This document shows, piece by piece, positions 40,539 through 51,964 of a stretch of 64,000 nucleotides of DNA (positions within the stretch are counted from its first letter, which is position 1; the number at the start of each line of letters is the position of its first letter). Source of the stretch: Heterobilharzia americana. Lineage: Eukaryota > Platyhelminthes > Trematoda > Strigeidida > Schistosomatidae. The DNA lies in contig OX104134.1 of the NCBI GenBank assembly GCA_944470555.2, forward strand, positions 8,597,248 through 8,661,247, in the 5' to 3' direction. The notes below the pieces were generated by a model. The model saw only the letters and a list, made by a program, of their open reading frames with translations. It was not told the DNA's origin and did not search any database. The translations under genes and the position numbers were made by a program.

Positions 40539-41228
40539 GCGAGTTGCTGCGACGCACTAACATGCGTTTCTGTGGAGTTCTACGTGAACTAGGACTTCGA
40601 GATCGTAGCAATTGTTCAACAGAGTTGCACAGCTTGGTCACCTTTGAATCCTGGCTCTCCGGTTTGTCGCAGACAGAATATACGTTGGAGACAGGTCTGC
40701 TGGAAATCTCCAGTATTTTATCTGCCGAGGCTGCCAGGTCATCGAGTGGGACTGACTGCAGTGTCACCAACACGGTTTGCACCGGTTGTGGTAGTTTTGA
40801 GAGAAATAGTTCTCGGAAAAGGCCATCGTCGAATGTTCTTGCACCGATTACTTCTCGCATGCGTGCGAGGACTTCAGTAGCTGAGTGGCTGCCTAGCTCG
40901 ATGTTACGAAGTAATTCGTCTAGACGCTGGCGATCTGTGAGATCGCTTTTCTTCAACAGTGCGGCCTTAGAAGTGCATAAGGATCACTTACTTCAGGATT
41001 AAACATGTCTGCTGTAACATGTCTATTCAATTCTCGCGGTAGTGACTGTATAACGGCAAGAAATCGAGAATGAGGATCTGAGACACCCTGTTCTCGAAAA
41101 TCTGCCTCGGCATACAGAAACCATGTTTCTGCATTGTCTGGCCAATATGGCACGAGTTGGATCGTGTTCGTAGTCGGCTTAATACGAATAAGCTTGGGAG
41201 TGTGGTCGGACATGAGAAAGTGTGGCAA
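40375..41228 (-). pseudogene. gag: gag of gypsy element (frameshifted)
   Basis: Two adjoining frames, 41228-40953 and 40956-40375, together give a capsid-like region: WFLYAEADFREQGV, SLPRELNRHV, then LDELLRNIELGSH and LFLSKLPQPVQ. A zinc-finger CWFHNTYGDEARKCRKPC follows (CX2HX9CX3C). The break is a single-base deletion around 40955. Gag packages the element RNA. An ATG in the first frame lies at MSDHTPK (about 41213), slightly inside the open frame. Confidence 0.82.
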
Positions 41229-41322
41229 ATGGATATATAAATGTTATCGAAATGAAAACAATACACAAATATAAAATGGAACAGGCTCACCAGTTCAATA
41301 TTTGTTATTGGTCGGGATATGT

Positions 41323-41341
41323 GATCACGTCGGGCTCACCA
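41323..41341 (-). other. Primer-binding site, tRNA-Trp type
   Basis: Coding strand TGGTGAGCCCGACGTGATC. The complement of the eukaryotic tRNA-Trp 3' end would be TGGTGACCCCGACGTGATC, so there is one mismatch. Use of tRNA-Trp is characteristic of CsRn1-group elements. Confidence 0.8.
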
Positions 41342-41683
41342 ATTTAGGATTTGTCCTGGTGCGAACTTGACAGACGCAAAGACCAATCACCAATTATTCG
41401 ACTTGTTATATACCCACGAATACGAGACCAAGGAAGAACACGATAGCGTAGTCGGATGGAATAGTATATTTGGATTCTTGTGCCAAGATGCCGATGCGTT
41501 CCAACTAACTGGCTAGAGAGTCGAATACGAGCAGTGCAACGTAACACGACAGCGTGCCAAATGGCGAGGATGCTTGACCGGGTGCCTTCAGCTTAGCGAG
41601 TCCAGTTAAACTATCAAAGTCAGCATCAATGTTGAAAGTCGTCAAACCCTAGGCTACTGATTTTGAGGGAGTGTGACGCTACA
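41342..41683 (-). repeat. 5' LTR of gypsy element
   Basis: On the coding strand it begins TGTAGCGTCACACTCCC and ends ...AATCCTAAAT, immediately followed by the primer-binding site. Confidence 0.9.
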
Positions 41684-42109
41684 AGCACTTACCTCCCTCA
41701 CCTTATAACCTACCATCAAAAAGAGAGATAGAATGATTTATGGATACATTTAAACGTGCTTCGTTGAAGGGGTAAGCAGAAGCATGGGTAGTTGTCGTCA
41801 TTATTAGATTTCTTATAAACTAAAGAAGCACTTCGGACCCTAACATGCCAACCGAGAAATCTTTCAAAGGGCGCATATTCGACTATTGAATTAGCACTGT
41901 CTTTGCCTCTGTGCTGCCCACAACCACGCTAAAAGCAGCGAGCTGCTGCACTTGAGCGTCTTACAATATCATTCGCTTAGGTTGATGAATTGCGGAAACA
42001 GAGAGGCAGTGCCAGTATTCGTCTTCCAGTATCCAGAGAGCACCTGTTCACCCAGTTCTCTGGAGAGCTTCGCCGAAATGGACCAAGGGGTAGTGCAATT
42101 CAATCCGCA
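41684..42109. repeat. Duplicated right flank Y (copy 1)
   Basis: Matches 43561-43987 with about one substitution (CAATATCAT/CAATGTCAT) and one G-run length difference (ATTGCGG/ATTGGCGG). No gene recognised. A part resembles 47755-47870 weakly. Confidence 0.93.
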
Positions 42110-42116
42110 GATAACT

Positions 42117-43218
42117 GCGCAGATAACTGGGTGCCATCACCCGGAACTCTTTTGAGGCTGCACAAGACCTGCACGTGACTTTGCTTGGAGGTCCATGACG
42201 TCGTTGCTTCTCCATATCTGAAAAGAGACGTGAGCCTCCTGGAGAAAGTCCAGTGGAGAGGAAAGATGTGTGTCGTGGGAATGAGTCAGGAAACCCGTGA
42301 TGACAGGCTGAAAGATCTAGGACTCTACTCTCTAAGCTACCGTAGATTACGTAGTGATTGGTAACAACTCAAAGAGTGCTAAGTAACCCCAGTCATCCGA
42401 ATAGTCAAATCCTACTGAACAGCCACTGTGACGATCCCCGTGGCAACCCAACGAGAATCGCTCACTAAAGGACGAAGACTCGTGTGCTCTCACTTTTAAT
42501 CTGCGAGTTTATGGCCACTGGAACACACTGCCTGCCAAGATTGCTGCTGCCACTATTTGTGGACCGCCTTAAAACTGCGAAAACTAAACAAGGTAGAGTA
42601 TGTTATTGCTTCAGTGAACTATGGGATGAAAGTCGTTGTTTTAATCATATAATTCGGTTAGGTGTAAGGGTCAGAGTAGTCATCCAGCTATCCTATACTT
42701 AAAACTCCACAAGCGCAGTTTATCCTTGACTTTAATCGAGTGGTTTTCATTTTCTTCCCTCCTTCCGTCCCGCCTCCCTTAATCTTGTTTTGTTTTTTCT
42801 TCCCACTTCTCCCTTAATTTTGCCGGACATCTTTTCTGTCTTCTTCTTACAACCAGTCTGAACAACTTTCTGGTGTTATGACAACTGGGAAATCAATCTG
42901 CTACACATTCCTTGTGAAAAGCACACACTCCCTACAAATTTCACCAACACCCAACCGTCTGTCGGGCTAACCAGAGCTATAACAGACCAGTGGGTAGACT
43001 TACTGCATTAGCATCCACTAAAGACCTGAAACTGCTCCGCAAACCCAGAATCGAGCGCTAAGACACTAGGTGGTTTACATTAGCTGATAAAAATATACTG
43101 GAAGTTGGAATAGTCGGTTAAACCGCTTCGGCATATCTAAGACTATGACAACCAATAATGGTACACAATTTATTTCGGCAGTACTTTTGGCCTATAGCGG
43201 ACAAAATATAGTCGAGCA
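42117..43218 (+). repeat. Duplicated left flank X (copy 2)
   Basis: Second copy of 35321-36424, including an identical 72-codon open frame (42484-42702). The junction with the preceding segment shows CGCAGATAACTG in tandem (about 42107-42130). Confidence 0.95.
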
Positions 43219-43560
43219 TTTGGGAATTGCCCTGGTGCGAACCTGACAGACGCAAAGACCAATCACCAATTATTTGGACTTGTTATATACCCACGAATAC
43301 GAGACCAAGGAAGAACACGATAGCGTAGTCGGATGGAATAGCATATTTGGATGCTTGTGCCAAGATGCCGATGCGTTCCAACTAACTAGCTAGAGAGTCG
43401 AATACGAGCAGTGCAACGTGACACGACAGCCTGCCAAGTGGCTAGAATGCTTGACCGGGTGCCTTCAGCTTAGCGAGTCCAGTTAAACTATCAAAGTCAG
43501 CATCAATGTTGAAAGTCGTCAAACCCTAGGCTACTGATTTTGAGGGAGTGTGACGCTACA
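43219..43560 (-). repeat. Solo LTR of the gypsy element
   Basis: Same length and sequence type as the two element LTRs. It is flanked by AGCA at 43215-43218 and 43561-43564, the same target duplication and flanks as the full element at 36425-41683. Confidence 0.93.
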
Positions 43561-43987
43561 AGCACTTACCTCCCTCACCTTATAACCTACCATCAAAAAG
43601 AGAGATAGAATGATTTATGGATACATTTAAACGTGCTTCGTTGAAGGGGTAAGCAGAAGCATGGGTAGTTGTCGTCATTATTAGATTTCTTATAAACTAA
43701 AGAAGCACTTCGGACCCTAACATGCCAACCGAGAAATCTTTCAAAGGGCGCATATTCGACTATTGAATTAGCACTGTCTTTGCCTCTGTGCTGCCCACAA
43801 CCACGCTAAAAGCAGCGAGCTGCTGCACTTGAGCGTCTTACAATGTCATTCGCTTAGGTTGATGAATTGGCGGAAACAGAGAGGCAGTGCCAGTATTCGT
43901 CTTCCAGTATCCAGAGAGCACCTGTTCACCCAGTTCTCTGGAGAGCTTCGCCGAAATGGACCAAGGGGTAGTGCAATTCAATCCGCA
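43561..43987. repeat. Duplicated right flank Y (copy 2)
   Basis: Second copy of 41684-42109; similarity stops at CAATCCGCA, after which unique sequence resumes. Confidence 0.93.
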
Positions 43988-44436
43988 TAAACCACATTTT
44001 GTCAGTAAATTTTCAAATAAACTCCTTGTCACACATGAGTTTCCGAAAAACTAATTGCGAAAAGACTTAGGACGTACTTTTCATACTTTCACGAAACTTC
44101 ATGCACCTCCCTATTTGTGCACTACTTAAATGTTTTAGGCTTTTGGATACAACTTAGAAAGTCCAGTCGAGGTGAATGCTGGCTACGAACAAAACAGGGA
44201 ATCCCATTCTAGTATTTAGGTTATGGTCAGAAACTACTTTCAGAGCACCTGAAAAGAGTGCGTCAACAGTAAAAACACCAAAGCTGTGCCTAAGCAATCA
44301 GCGGGGAATATAAAAAACGCACGTTAGTTCTCACGATGAGATAAAGACTCAATATAAACAAGTGTTCAGCTTGAAACAGAACATCAGGAAACAAGGAACA
44401 AATTACAAGAGCATCATGAACTATGAAAGATAACGA

Positions 44437-45390
44437 TATTTATGATCTTCCTGATTGTGGTCGACTGGACTGAACTGGATCATGCAGCAAGCCGTGAGGA
44501 GTGAGAAGATGGGCATACGCTGACTGGACCGATGAAATGACCCCAGGAGAAGATTTGAATTTCGCCAACGATGATGATTGATGTCTAATTTCTTGTCGCA
44601 CAAACTCGAAGATCTACAGGCGAAAAACCAACAAGTTGACAAAAGAGGCAAGGCAGCGAAGGAAGACGGGGCTTCAAGTGAACGTAGAGAAAAGAGAGGT
44701 GATGGAGATATCCAACAACAACAGCAATAACAACAGCGACAACAGTAACAAACGTCAATCACCAACAGCGGGAGAAACCTACCTAGGCAGTAACTACAGA
44801 CGGTGACACAGATGAAGATGTCAAAGCCAGGATCGGGAAAGCAAGACAGGCTTTCACTAATCTGAAACCAGTGTGGAGATCTGCCCCACTCCACTCAGCG
44901 TAAAGAGTGAACAGGATCCGAATTTTCAACACTAATTCAGTCAAGTCAGTGCTTCTATGTGATGGTTGAGAGACTTGGCGCTTCACGACAAGCATTTCCA
45001 ACAAACTACAGACATTCATCAACAGCTGCCACCTACGCTGACTCCATACTGAAGATCGGATGTCCAAAATACTAAGAATAAGGAACAAGGTACTTTGGCT
45101 GACAACGAAGCAAGAACCAATCGCCCAACAAATGTGCAGTAGAAAGTGGAGATGGATTGGATTGGGCATACACTGAGAAGACCGACTGGGGACATCACGC
45201 TCCAGACCAGGTCATCGGGTGGAAACGACGAGTTGGGCGTCTGAGACGAGGGTGATGTGGGGGAGATGGTGTGAGGAAGAAATGAAGCTTGTGGAGAGTC
45301 ATGGAGCGAGGTTCGAGAGACTGCAGAGAAGAGAGTGAAATGGCGATGTGCTACTGAAGCCCCATGTTCCACTAAAAACCCAAGGGACAA

Positions 45391-45391
<1 letters not shown>
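44437..45391 (+). mobile_element. 5'-truncated RTE copy, dead
   Basis: Plus strand, starts within the FLIVVDW block of RT and runs to the C-terminal end equivalent (CCCAAGGGAC at about 45380). It shares lesions with the copy at 26739-28822. It ends directly in an AT microsatellite. No clear target-site duplication was found. Confidence 0.85.

Positions 45392-45442
<51 letters not shown>
45392..45442. repeat. (AT)n microsatellite at RTE 3' tail
   Basis: About 49 bases of TA dinucleotide directly after the RTE 3' end, in the position of the usual short 3' tail repeat of RTE elements. Confidence 0.95.
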
Positions 45443-45445
<3 letters not shown>

Positions 45446-46208
45446 ACAAGAATAAATCAAGAACTGCTTTTCAGGATAAGTGCTGTTAATCAACTAAGAT
45501 ATTGAGCTTGAAACTTTGAAGTTGGAAAGTTTCAATGAGGAATATGAAGTCGTATTAGACTCACTAGTGTGAATTATGATTTATTTGCAATCAGTATACA
45601 CTTGACAAAGTGAAATGCATCGTTTTTCTTTATTTTAACCAGTTTAAGAACGTTAGATTGCTATGATCTTCAGGAAGTAAGGTAAGCTAATCAGTGTCTG
45701 CTGAAAAATAACCTCTTTCGTTAACTTGAAAGGCCAAGCGACTGAATATGTTAATGCGCTTATAATCGTAGAAAAACATTTTTGAAACACGTAGGATAAA
45801 AACAGTAGCGATTTTTGTTACTCCCTTCTGTATATTTTCTTGCGTAGTTGTGTTTCGACTCGTGCTTAACTTCTTTACATTTGGTATATTTCTCGATCCG
45901 CATGTTGTACCATGCACTTAAAAGAATACAATTGTGAAATTTTCTATTTTCAGGAATTAATGAAAAAATGGTGTTATGCATCATTATTCATTTGCGTGAT
46001 AAGATGCCCTCCTCTAGACACACTTTTATTTCACCTCTCTCTTTGCTCGCTATCTCATAAACTTTGAAATCACATCTTGTTTTTTCTACTCTTTTCGGCA
46101 CTGCCTAGGAAACTTTTTTGGAGGTTAACTCACTCTACAACTGCTTTCAGTGATGGCGATTTCCGCCTCAAGATCTCTCTCTAAGAGCTTATTTTCTCAT
46201 TTTACCAG

Positions 46209-46257
46209 ACAGTGTTACAAGTTTCGATTTCAAATGCTCAAAGGGAACAATTTGTAG
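46209..46257 (+). CDS. Candidate 49-bp internal exon, unidentified gene
   Basis: Bounded by TTTTACCAG and TTTGTAG|GTAAGTTG, both good splice signals. One frame gives SVTSFDFKCSKGTICR, a Cys-containing segment. Schistosome genes often have exons this short, but without partner exons it may be chance. Confidence 0.22.
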
Positions 46258-46556
46258 GTAAGTTGATGACTTGTCTAAATGTTTTTGCCACAGCTAGTGT
46301 TCTTCCATTGATTAATAACATGCATTTTACTAATATCCGCTTGGTAATGAAGTTGTTGAGTGTGCAGTGTAACTGTAATGAAGAACTAGAAACAATGGCT
46401 ATATGATTAGTGTACTTTTAGTAGTGTGATATTTTCAAAAGTGTTTGCTTCGCGTAAGACATGGAAATATCAGCGTTAATGTATTCCGACTCAAATTTCA
46501 TTAGGAGTAGTGCTTATAGAGTTTCTTATAACTGTGAAAATTAAGCACACTAAAAT

Positions 46557-46700
46557 ATGTTGTTGCTTCGGTGAACTCATAGGGTGAACTTCGCTTCCTC
46601 AATCATATAATGCAATCAGTCGTAAGAGCCAGGTCGGTGTCCTAGCTACCCTATGGTTAACAATTCAAAAGCACTATTCATCTTTGGGGTTCAGTGGTTT
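46557..46700 (+). repeat. CR1/jockey-like 3'-end fragment
   Basis: Diverged match to 35809-35950: paired landmarks TATGTTGTTGCTTCGGTGAA / TATGTTATTGCTTCAGTGAA, CAATCATATAATGCAATC / TAATCATATAATTCGGTT and CCTAGCTACCCTATGGTTAA / CCAGCTATCCTATACTTAA. Confidence 0.7.
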
Positions 46701-46760
46701 GTTGCCATTTGAACAGATAACAGTTTCACGATAATTTGACTGAAACAATGTGATTTATTG

Positions 46761-46901
46761 GGTGACTTTAAAGGCCACCCAAGCAAAGATCAGAATGACC
46801 AATTAGGTTTCTGCATTTGGCTGCAGATTCAGATTTTCATAAAATGGAGAAGTCTGATCGGTTATTTTCGTTGTTGCTAGGGTGGCCTTTAAATTCACTC
46901 T
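46761..46901. mobile_element. MITE-like element, about 141 bp
   Basis: Terminal inverted repeats GTGACTTTAAAGGCCACCC (left) and GGGTGGCCTTTAAATTCAC (right), with the octamer ATTTATTG directly on both sides (46753-46760 and 46902-46909). An 8-bp duplication is typical of hAT-type or Merlin-type transposons. A related half copy lies at about 46960-47035. Confidence 0.6.
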
Positions 46902-47405
46902 ATTTATTGAGTGAAATAGCAAATTAAGTTTTTTTAATTTCACTCAGAAAGGTTGATTTTCATAAATAAAGAAGTATAATTGATAACTGCGACTGTTGCT
47001 AGAGTGGTCCTTATAGTCAATTTATTCAAAAAACCTTCTTGTCTAACTTCATAATTTACAAAAATCAAGACAGGCTGAAGTGATAAGAATTAGTGTTAAC
47101 AAAAGAAAGAAAAGGATTAATTATTTTTCCACTTAGATTGAAGATATTACTGATTAAATGAAAATGTTTTTATCTGGATAACTTCAGTTCAAACAGATTG
47201 AACAATGAAGAGTTCAAGATTGTTTGCTGTGTCACATCTTTAAAAGTATACGATTGTTATACTGATGAACGTCTTATTATGAAACATAACTCTATAGTTA
47301 TACTTGTTAATTTGAGAATAAATTGAGAATGAATGTTATTTACATTGCTTTTATCATAGAAAACAAGTTTGATGAATATCATCAGTCTCTTTAATAGGAT
47401 ATCCT

Positions 47406-48113
47406 AGCCAGCATTTACTTTGGGCGCTCTTTGGAACTTTCAGGTTTCACCCGAAGCTACTTCGGGCGCACTTAGCAACTCCTGGTCTTCTACGCAAGAC
47501 AAGCGTCCTTTTAAGAAGACGCTAATGTCTAAAATTATTTTCAGTAAGTGATCGTTTCAATTTTATCACTTACGAAGACGTCCTTTTTAACATCCACAGG
47601 CATGGGAACGACAATCAAGAAGTGACTGCCAAGAAAATATGGACTCAAATGCAAAGGTGGCTTCATAACAGTCGCGACCAAGTAAAGATGAGGGTGAAAA
47701 GGCTGAAGAAAAGCAAAACGGTAAGCTTAATATGTTCCCTAGTACAATTATCATAGGTAACTGAATTACCCGAAGGTGGTGAGGTTGTCCCTGTCTTAGT
47801 CTGTACATACGCGGAGAGCACTCGTCCACCCAGTTCGCCAAAGAGTGTCAACGAGATTCAATAAAACGGAGAAGAGTATTCTGTATTTGTCGTTTTTACA
47901 ATATAAATTTATTTCCATATTTCCGTCTTTTGCATACCGTTTGATGAGCGTGAAACGTTTTTTAAACTTCGGGCGCACTTCGTGACTTTTGACACTTTCG
48001 GGGAAAAGGTTTGCAACATTCGGGGATATCATGCGTCACCCGATAGGCGCCCGAAATAAAATTTCGGGTTTTTGCTCGAAAGTTACAAAGTGCGCCCGAA
48101 GTAAATGCTGGCT
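47406..48113. mobile_element. Non-autonomous DNA-transposon-like element, about 708 bp
   Basis: Ends are inverted repeats: AGCCAGCATTTACTTTGGGC at the left and the complement of AGCCAGCATTTACTTCGGGC at the right, extending with mismatches for about 45 bases. Further copies of ACTTCGGGCGCACTT lie just inside each end (about 47459 and 47967). No transposase was found and no clear target duplication was identified, so the superfamily is open. Confidence 0.65.
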
Positions 48114-48828
48114 GAGATCTACCAATGACACAATTGTTTTATTATTGAGGTCCACATAAATAAGCATTATATATCACGTCAAATAAACTAACACCTCTTG
48201 TCAATACACAAAAAGCAATCTAATGAAAAGACGGAATAAATAGCGTCTGTTAAGTGGTTCGTCTACACTATGCTGCTTATTTCCAAACTACATTTTATTC
48301 TATTCAATAAAGACAGTATGGTGTAGATGTGTCTAGGATTACTGAGTGAAATTTTTATCCTTAACATGTCAAAGTAAGATTATGGTATTCTATCAGAATG
48401 CTGACTCAAAATTAAACCCACATCGTTAATCAGTTCAGCTTTCATCTGCAAGACAGAAATAACATTTTTACAAACTCTACTGTAAAAGGTGATTTTTGTT
48501 CAACTTCACTTTCAAAAACAGTCCTCCTAGGTAAGGTCAAATTACGAAACTAGGTTTCATAGTTTTTGCTTAAGTAATATAGTTTCTGTCACCATAGTGG
48601 ATCAAAGATATAGGTGATGCAGTAATGCATAGTGTGCAATATTTCACTTAGCGATTTCTTCAGAAACTACTAAACGTACTCTTGTGAAGACCACACAGGT
48701 CCTTCTGAGATAATAAGTGCAACTTAATGTTTCATTTTAAACCACCTTTTTGTAAATATCTGTCAATCTTTTAGAAGGATGTTATTTCAAGTTAGTATTC
48801 ACACTAGTGACTGAAATCACCCGGAGAA

Positions 48829-49000
48829 TCATGAAAAACTTGGACCTACTAGAGAGCTGTTTCGTTCTAGTACACGACTTCTTAGTAGTGCGCATGCATA
48901 ACCCTACTAGAGATTGAACACAGGATCGTTGGATGCTCGTCACGTTGAACCGATAAGATCAGTTTGCCAACAGTGTGTCACGAAATTCCCAATCAAAAAT
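48829..49000 (-). repeat. Diverged tRNA-derived SINE, second subtype
   Basis: Minus strand: B-box-like GTTCAATCTC, then TACTAGAACGAAACAGCT, corresponding to TACTAGGACGAAACAGCTGT in the copies at 52.0 and 52.4 kb. Strongly diverged. Confidence 0.55.
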
Positions 49001-49009
49001 TGACCAAGT

Positions 49010-50910
49010 CGACCAGACTCTTCCCTAAGAAATAATGAGTGACCTAATGACCTACGTCTAATCACGCTTGTTAAGTATTCGGGACGTTTTATCTTATTTT
49101 CATTTGTACAATGCAGAAAGAAACTAATGACTTGTTATATTTTACAAACGATCACATGTTTTAATGAGATGAATCAATTTAAAATGATAAGTATTATCAA
49201 TATACATAGGTGTTTTCATGACCTCACGATTCAAATAAGTAATGATGAACACTTCTGCTGATCGAATTGGTGGCATGGTGGATGGAAACTTTTTGTACTG
49301 GATCTATTGGAAACAAGCTCGATCAAGTAAACGAAATTTGAAGTATTCTGATATGAACTTGTCATACAATTCACTATCTGCAACAAAGAAGTAAATGAAG
49401 AGGGTGACTGATGACTTTTGCATAAAAAATAGAGCTGAAATTCAGTGTTTCAAGATGTCAGCTGTTTGTTCATTTGTTGTTAACCAAACCACAGCAGTTA
49501 TTAAGAAGTGATCATCTTCTCATTTATTTGTTTGAAGTTCTCACAAACTATATGAATCATTTTTCTATCTGTAAGATGGCATATCTGTCACTGTTTACAC
49601 AATTGTTTGTCAGTAAGAGATTCTTTATTTGTAAACATAATGAGGAGAAACATCGACACAGGTCACTATCGCGTGGCACAGTTATACCTGTTGTATACTG
49701 ACTTCTGTTGAAATCTAGTCTATGAAGTAGAAGTAACTAAGTATCTGATGATAGATTGCCTGAGATGTTTTACATTATAGTTCGAGAAAACTATGACAAA
49801 GTATGAATACTTATTAATGTTTTTGTGTCTACAATAAACCAAACTTCAGTGTCAACATAAATAATATTAACCATCAACTAGACCAAACGTTTCGGAAGAA
49901 AATATCAAAACCTAGTAAATTTTGTCTAATAATTATTTTTTTAACGAAGTGCTTAAGCTTTATAGTCGCAGTCGCTTTCAGATTGATATTCACCATTCCA
50001 CGGGAATGACTGAAAATGCAGACCAACCAGGAAAAACAAAACACCTACCGTCAACACGTCAAACTGTATATATCAATTCGAATGTTTGCAGAAGCAGAAA
50101 CATAGGTTACCAGGATAGACAGCTATCTGTTGGCATGATTGTACAATTACTTAAATAAGGAGGTCGTTGCGGCCTGCAAAAGCCAAAAAGCTTTAAAATC
50201 AAAAGTCACGAAGACTTTAGGAGTAGTATTGCTCTATCAAGTTGTTTGGAGTAGTTAGTAAAACAAGAATTAAGATGTTGCTTTTAATCATTGAGGATTG
50301 AGCAATTCAGGTTCACGAAGCAATCCTTTGCGTGTAGAAGAAAGTGTTGGTGATGATGTTATAGTGAGAATTTCTAAAGATTTGAATTGTTAACCACTAT
50401 GAATTTGCCTTGGAAACATTTTTAGTAGACAGTAACTTCGGTAACTTATGCAAGAAGGATTTTAAACACTGAAAAATTCCATTATCACTCATCAAAAGAC
50501 AATAAGAACGACAATATTCTTTTCCATTAAATTCTCATCAACTTCAACAATTATGAAATAGAATTGTTCAATGAAAAAATACAAGCCAGGTTTATGACCA
50601 ATACATTTTCCAAAGAGAAATCCGAGGTGAATTGCCTTCAGTTTATACGGAGTCAGAGGAGGAGAAGGGCCTGAAAGTGTTTCTACTGAATCCTTAGTTC
50701 AAGTTTGATGAAGTTTATTTCCACAACTTCAGCTATTTTCAAGATGCACTGATGGTTATTTTTTGATATTATATATTAGTATATATCATATTAAAAAGCC
50801 ACATGGGGTAAGTTTAGCGGAACACAGTGTATGACAGTAAAAGCTGTATTGCCATCTATATGGTGCCGTATGTCCATCAGGGGTGTGTTGAGAAAGAACC
50901 TTCTATGAAT
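49010..50910. other. No gene recognised
   Basis: AT-rich sequence with small open frames on the plus strand (49474-49701, 49922-50158) that lack splice or family support. Confidence 0.35.
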
Positions 50911-50919
50911 GGAATTTCA

Positions 50920-51215
50920 CTTTTTCTATGTTGTTCTATATTTTGGTAATCGGAGACGCACCTGACTAATTGTACACCCTAAGTCAATTATTCCACATGA
51001 CCAGTTCAGTTGATATATGCAAGATGTGAAGCTAAGATTAGATAAGGTATCCTTTAGTCCTCGGATGAGTGTTAGAAGACCATACAAGAAGCAGAGACGT
51101 CCTGAATAAAACATCCTATTTACTACTGAAGTTAGGCGTTGTGGTAAGATGTCACTCGGAGTGTCTCTCTTGCGTTATAAGTGCAGAAGCACAGGTTCCC
51201 TCTCTACTGTCATAA
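50920..51215 (-). pseudogene. Penelope-like fragment, minus copy
   Basis: Matches 10519-10800 of the 9.8-kb element in inverse orientation: GTAGAGAGGGAACCTGTGCT at its start, then SGRLCFLYGLL, LKDTLSNLSFTSCIYQLN. No catalytic motif is complete. Confidence 0.7.
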
Positions 51216-51964
51216 TTCATATTTACAATAATTTCGACGACGTCTACTTAGATGGACTTTTCAGGATTTCCTATTTAGTTAAGAACAACATAGATAGCGA
51301 GTAGTTCTTTCTCTACACACGTCTTGGAGGAAATTGATCTTAATATAGGTGTAAAACTTGGGCACTGTAGTGGAAATTAATTCTGTATTAGATTTTTGTT
51401 TATTTGATTTATAACACACAGTGATCTAGTATTATTTAATTTATGGCGTTTCGAGCATAAATTATTGCTCATAATCAAATGTCTAAATGATAGAGCTAGA
51501 AAACTAACTAGTCAGAGCAAGGACCTAAACAAGGAATTGAAACACGTAAAAGAAGCGCTAATAGTTGATAATTATCCTCCGCAGTTCATTGAGAAATTCT
51601 TATGGACACACAAAAAACGAAAAAATAACAGTCACACGACTGCGACTAATAACGAAAACACGAGAGAAAAGGAGTTCACAGCCTCCATTGAATTACCCTA
51701 TAAAGAGGGTACCTCAGAAACTTTACGTAGAATCCTCAACAGAGCTGGAATTAGGGTGGCATTTAAACCTACAAACTCACTCAGAGATAAACTTTGTCAT
51801 CTGGCTTAAGGATTCGATAGAACCAATTAAGCAAAATAATATAATCTATCAAATACCATGTAATGACTGTGTACGTATGTAGGTCAGTTAGAATAGCCGA
51901 ACATAGGAATTAAGCTAAATATAGAATATTGAGGGAGTTGTGGAGATTTGAAAATATTTCAAGT

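Larger units (their letters stand above)
36425..41683 (-). mobile_element. Full-length Ty3/gypsy LTR retrotransposon (CsRn1/Boudicca-like)
   Basis: About 5.26 kb on the minus strand. LTRs are 41342-41683 (5') and 36425-36766 (3'). Target duplication AGCA lies at 36421-36424 and 41684-41687. The primer-binding site directly inside the 5' LTR matches tRNA-Trp, and a purine tract (AGAGGGGAGTGA) precedes the 3' LTR. The order is gag, protease, RT/RNase H, integrase. The CX2HX9CX3C gag finger and tRNA-Trp primer are hallmarks of the CsRn1 group. The LTRs differ at several positions and the coding region has about four single-base frame breaks, so as assembled it is not functional. Confidence 0.93.

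Noticed and set aside
38730..41002. Plus-strand open frames opposite gypsy pol and gag
   Set aside because: Antisense shadows of the retrotransposon coding region.
44437..45480. Target-site duplication for the 44.4-kb RTE copy
   Set aside because: No convincing direct repeat could be found between the left flank and the sequence after the AT microsatellite.
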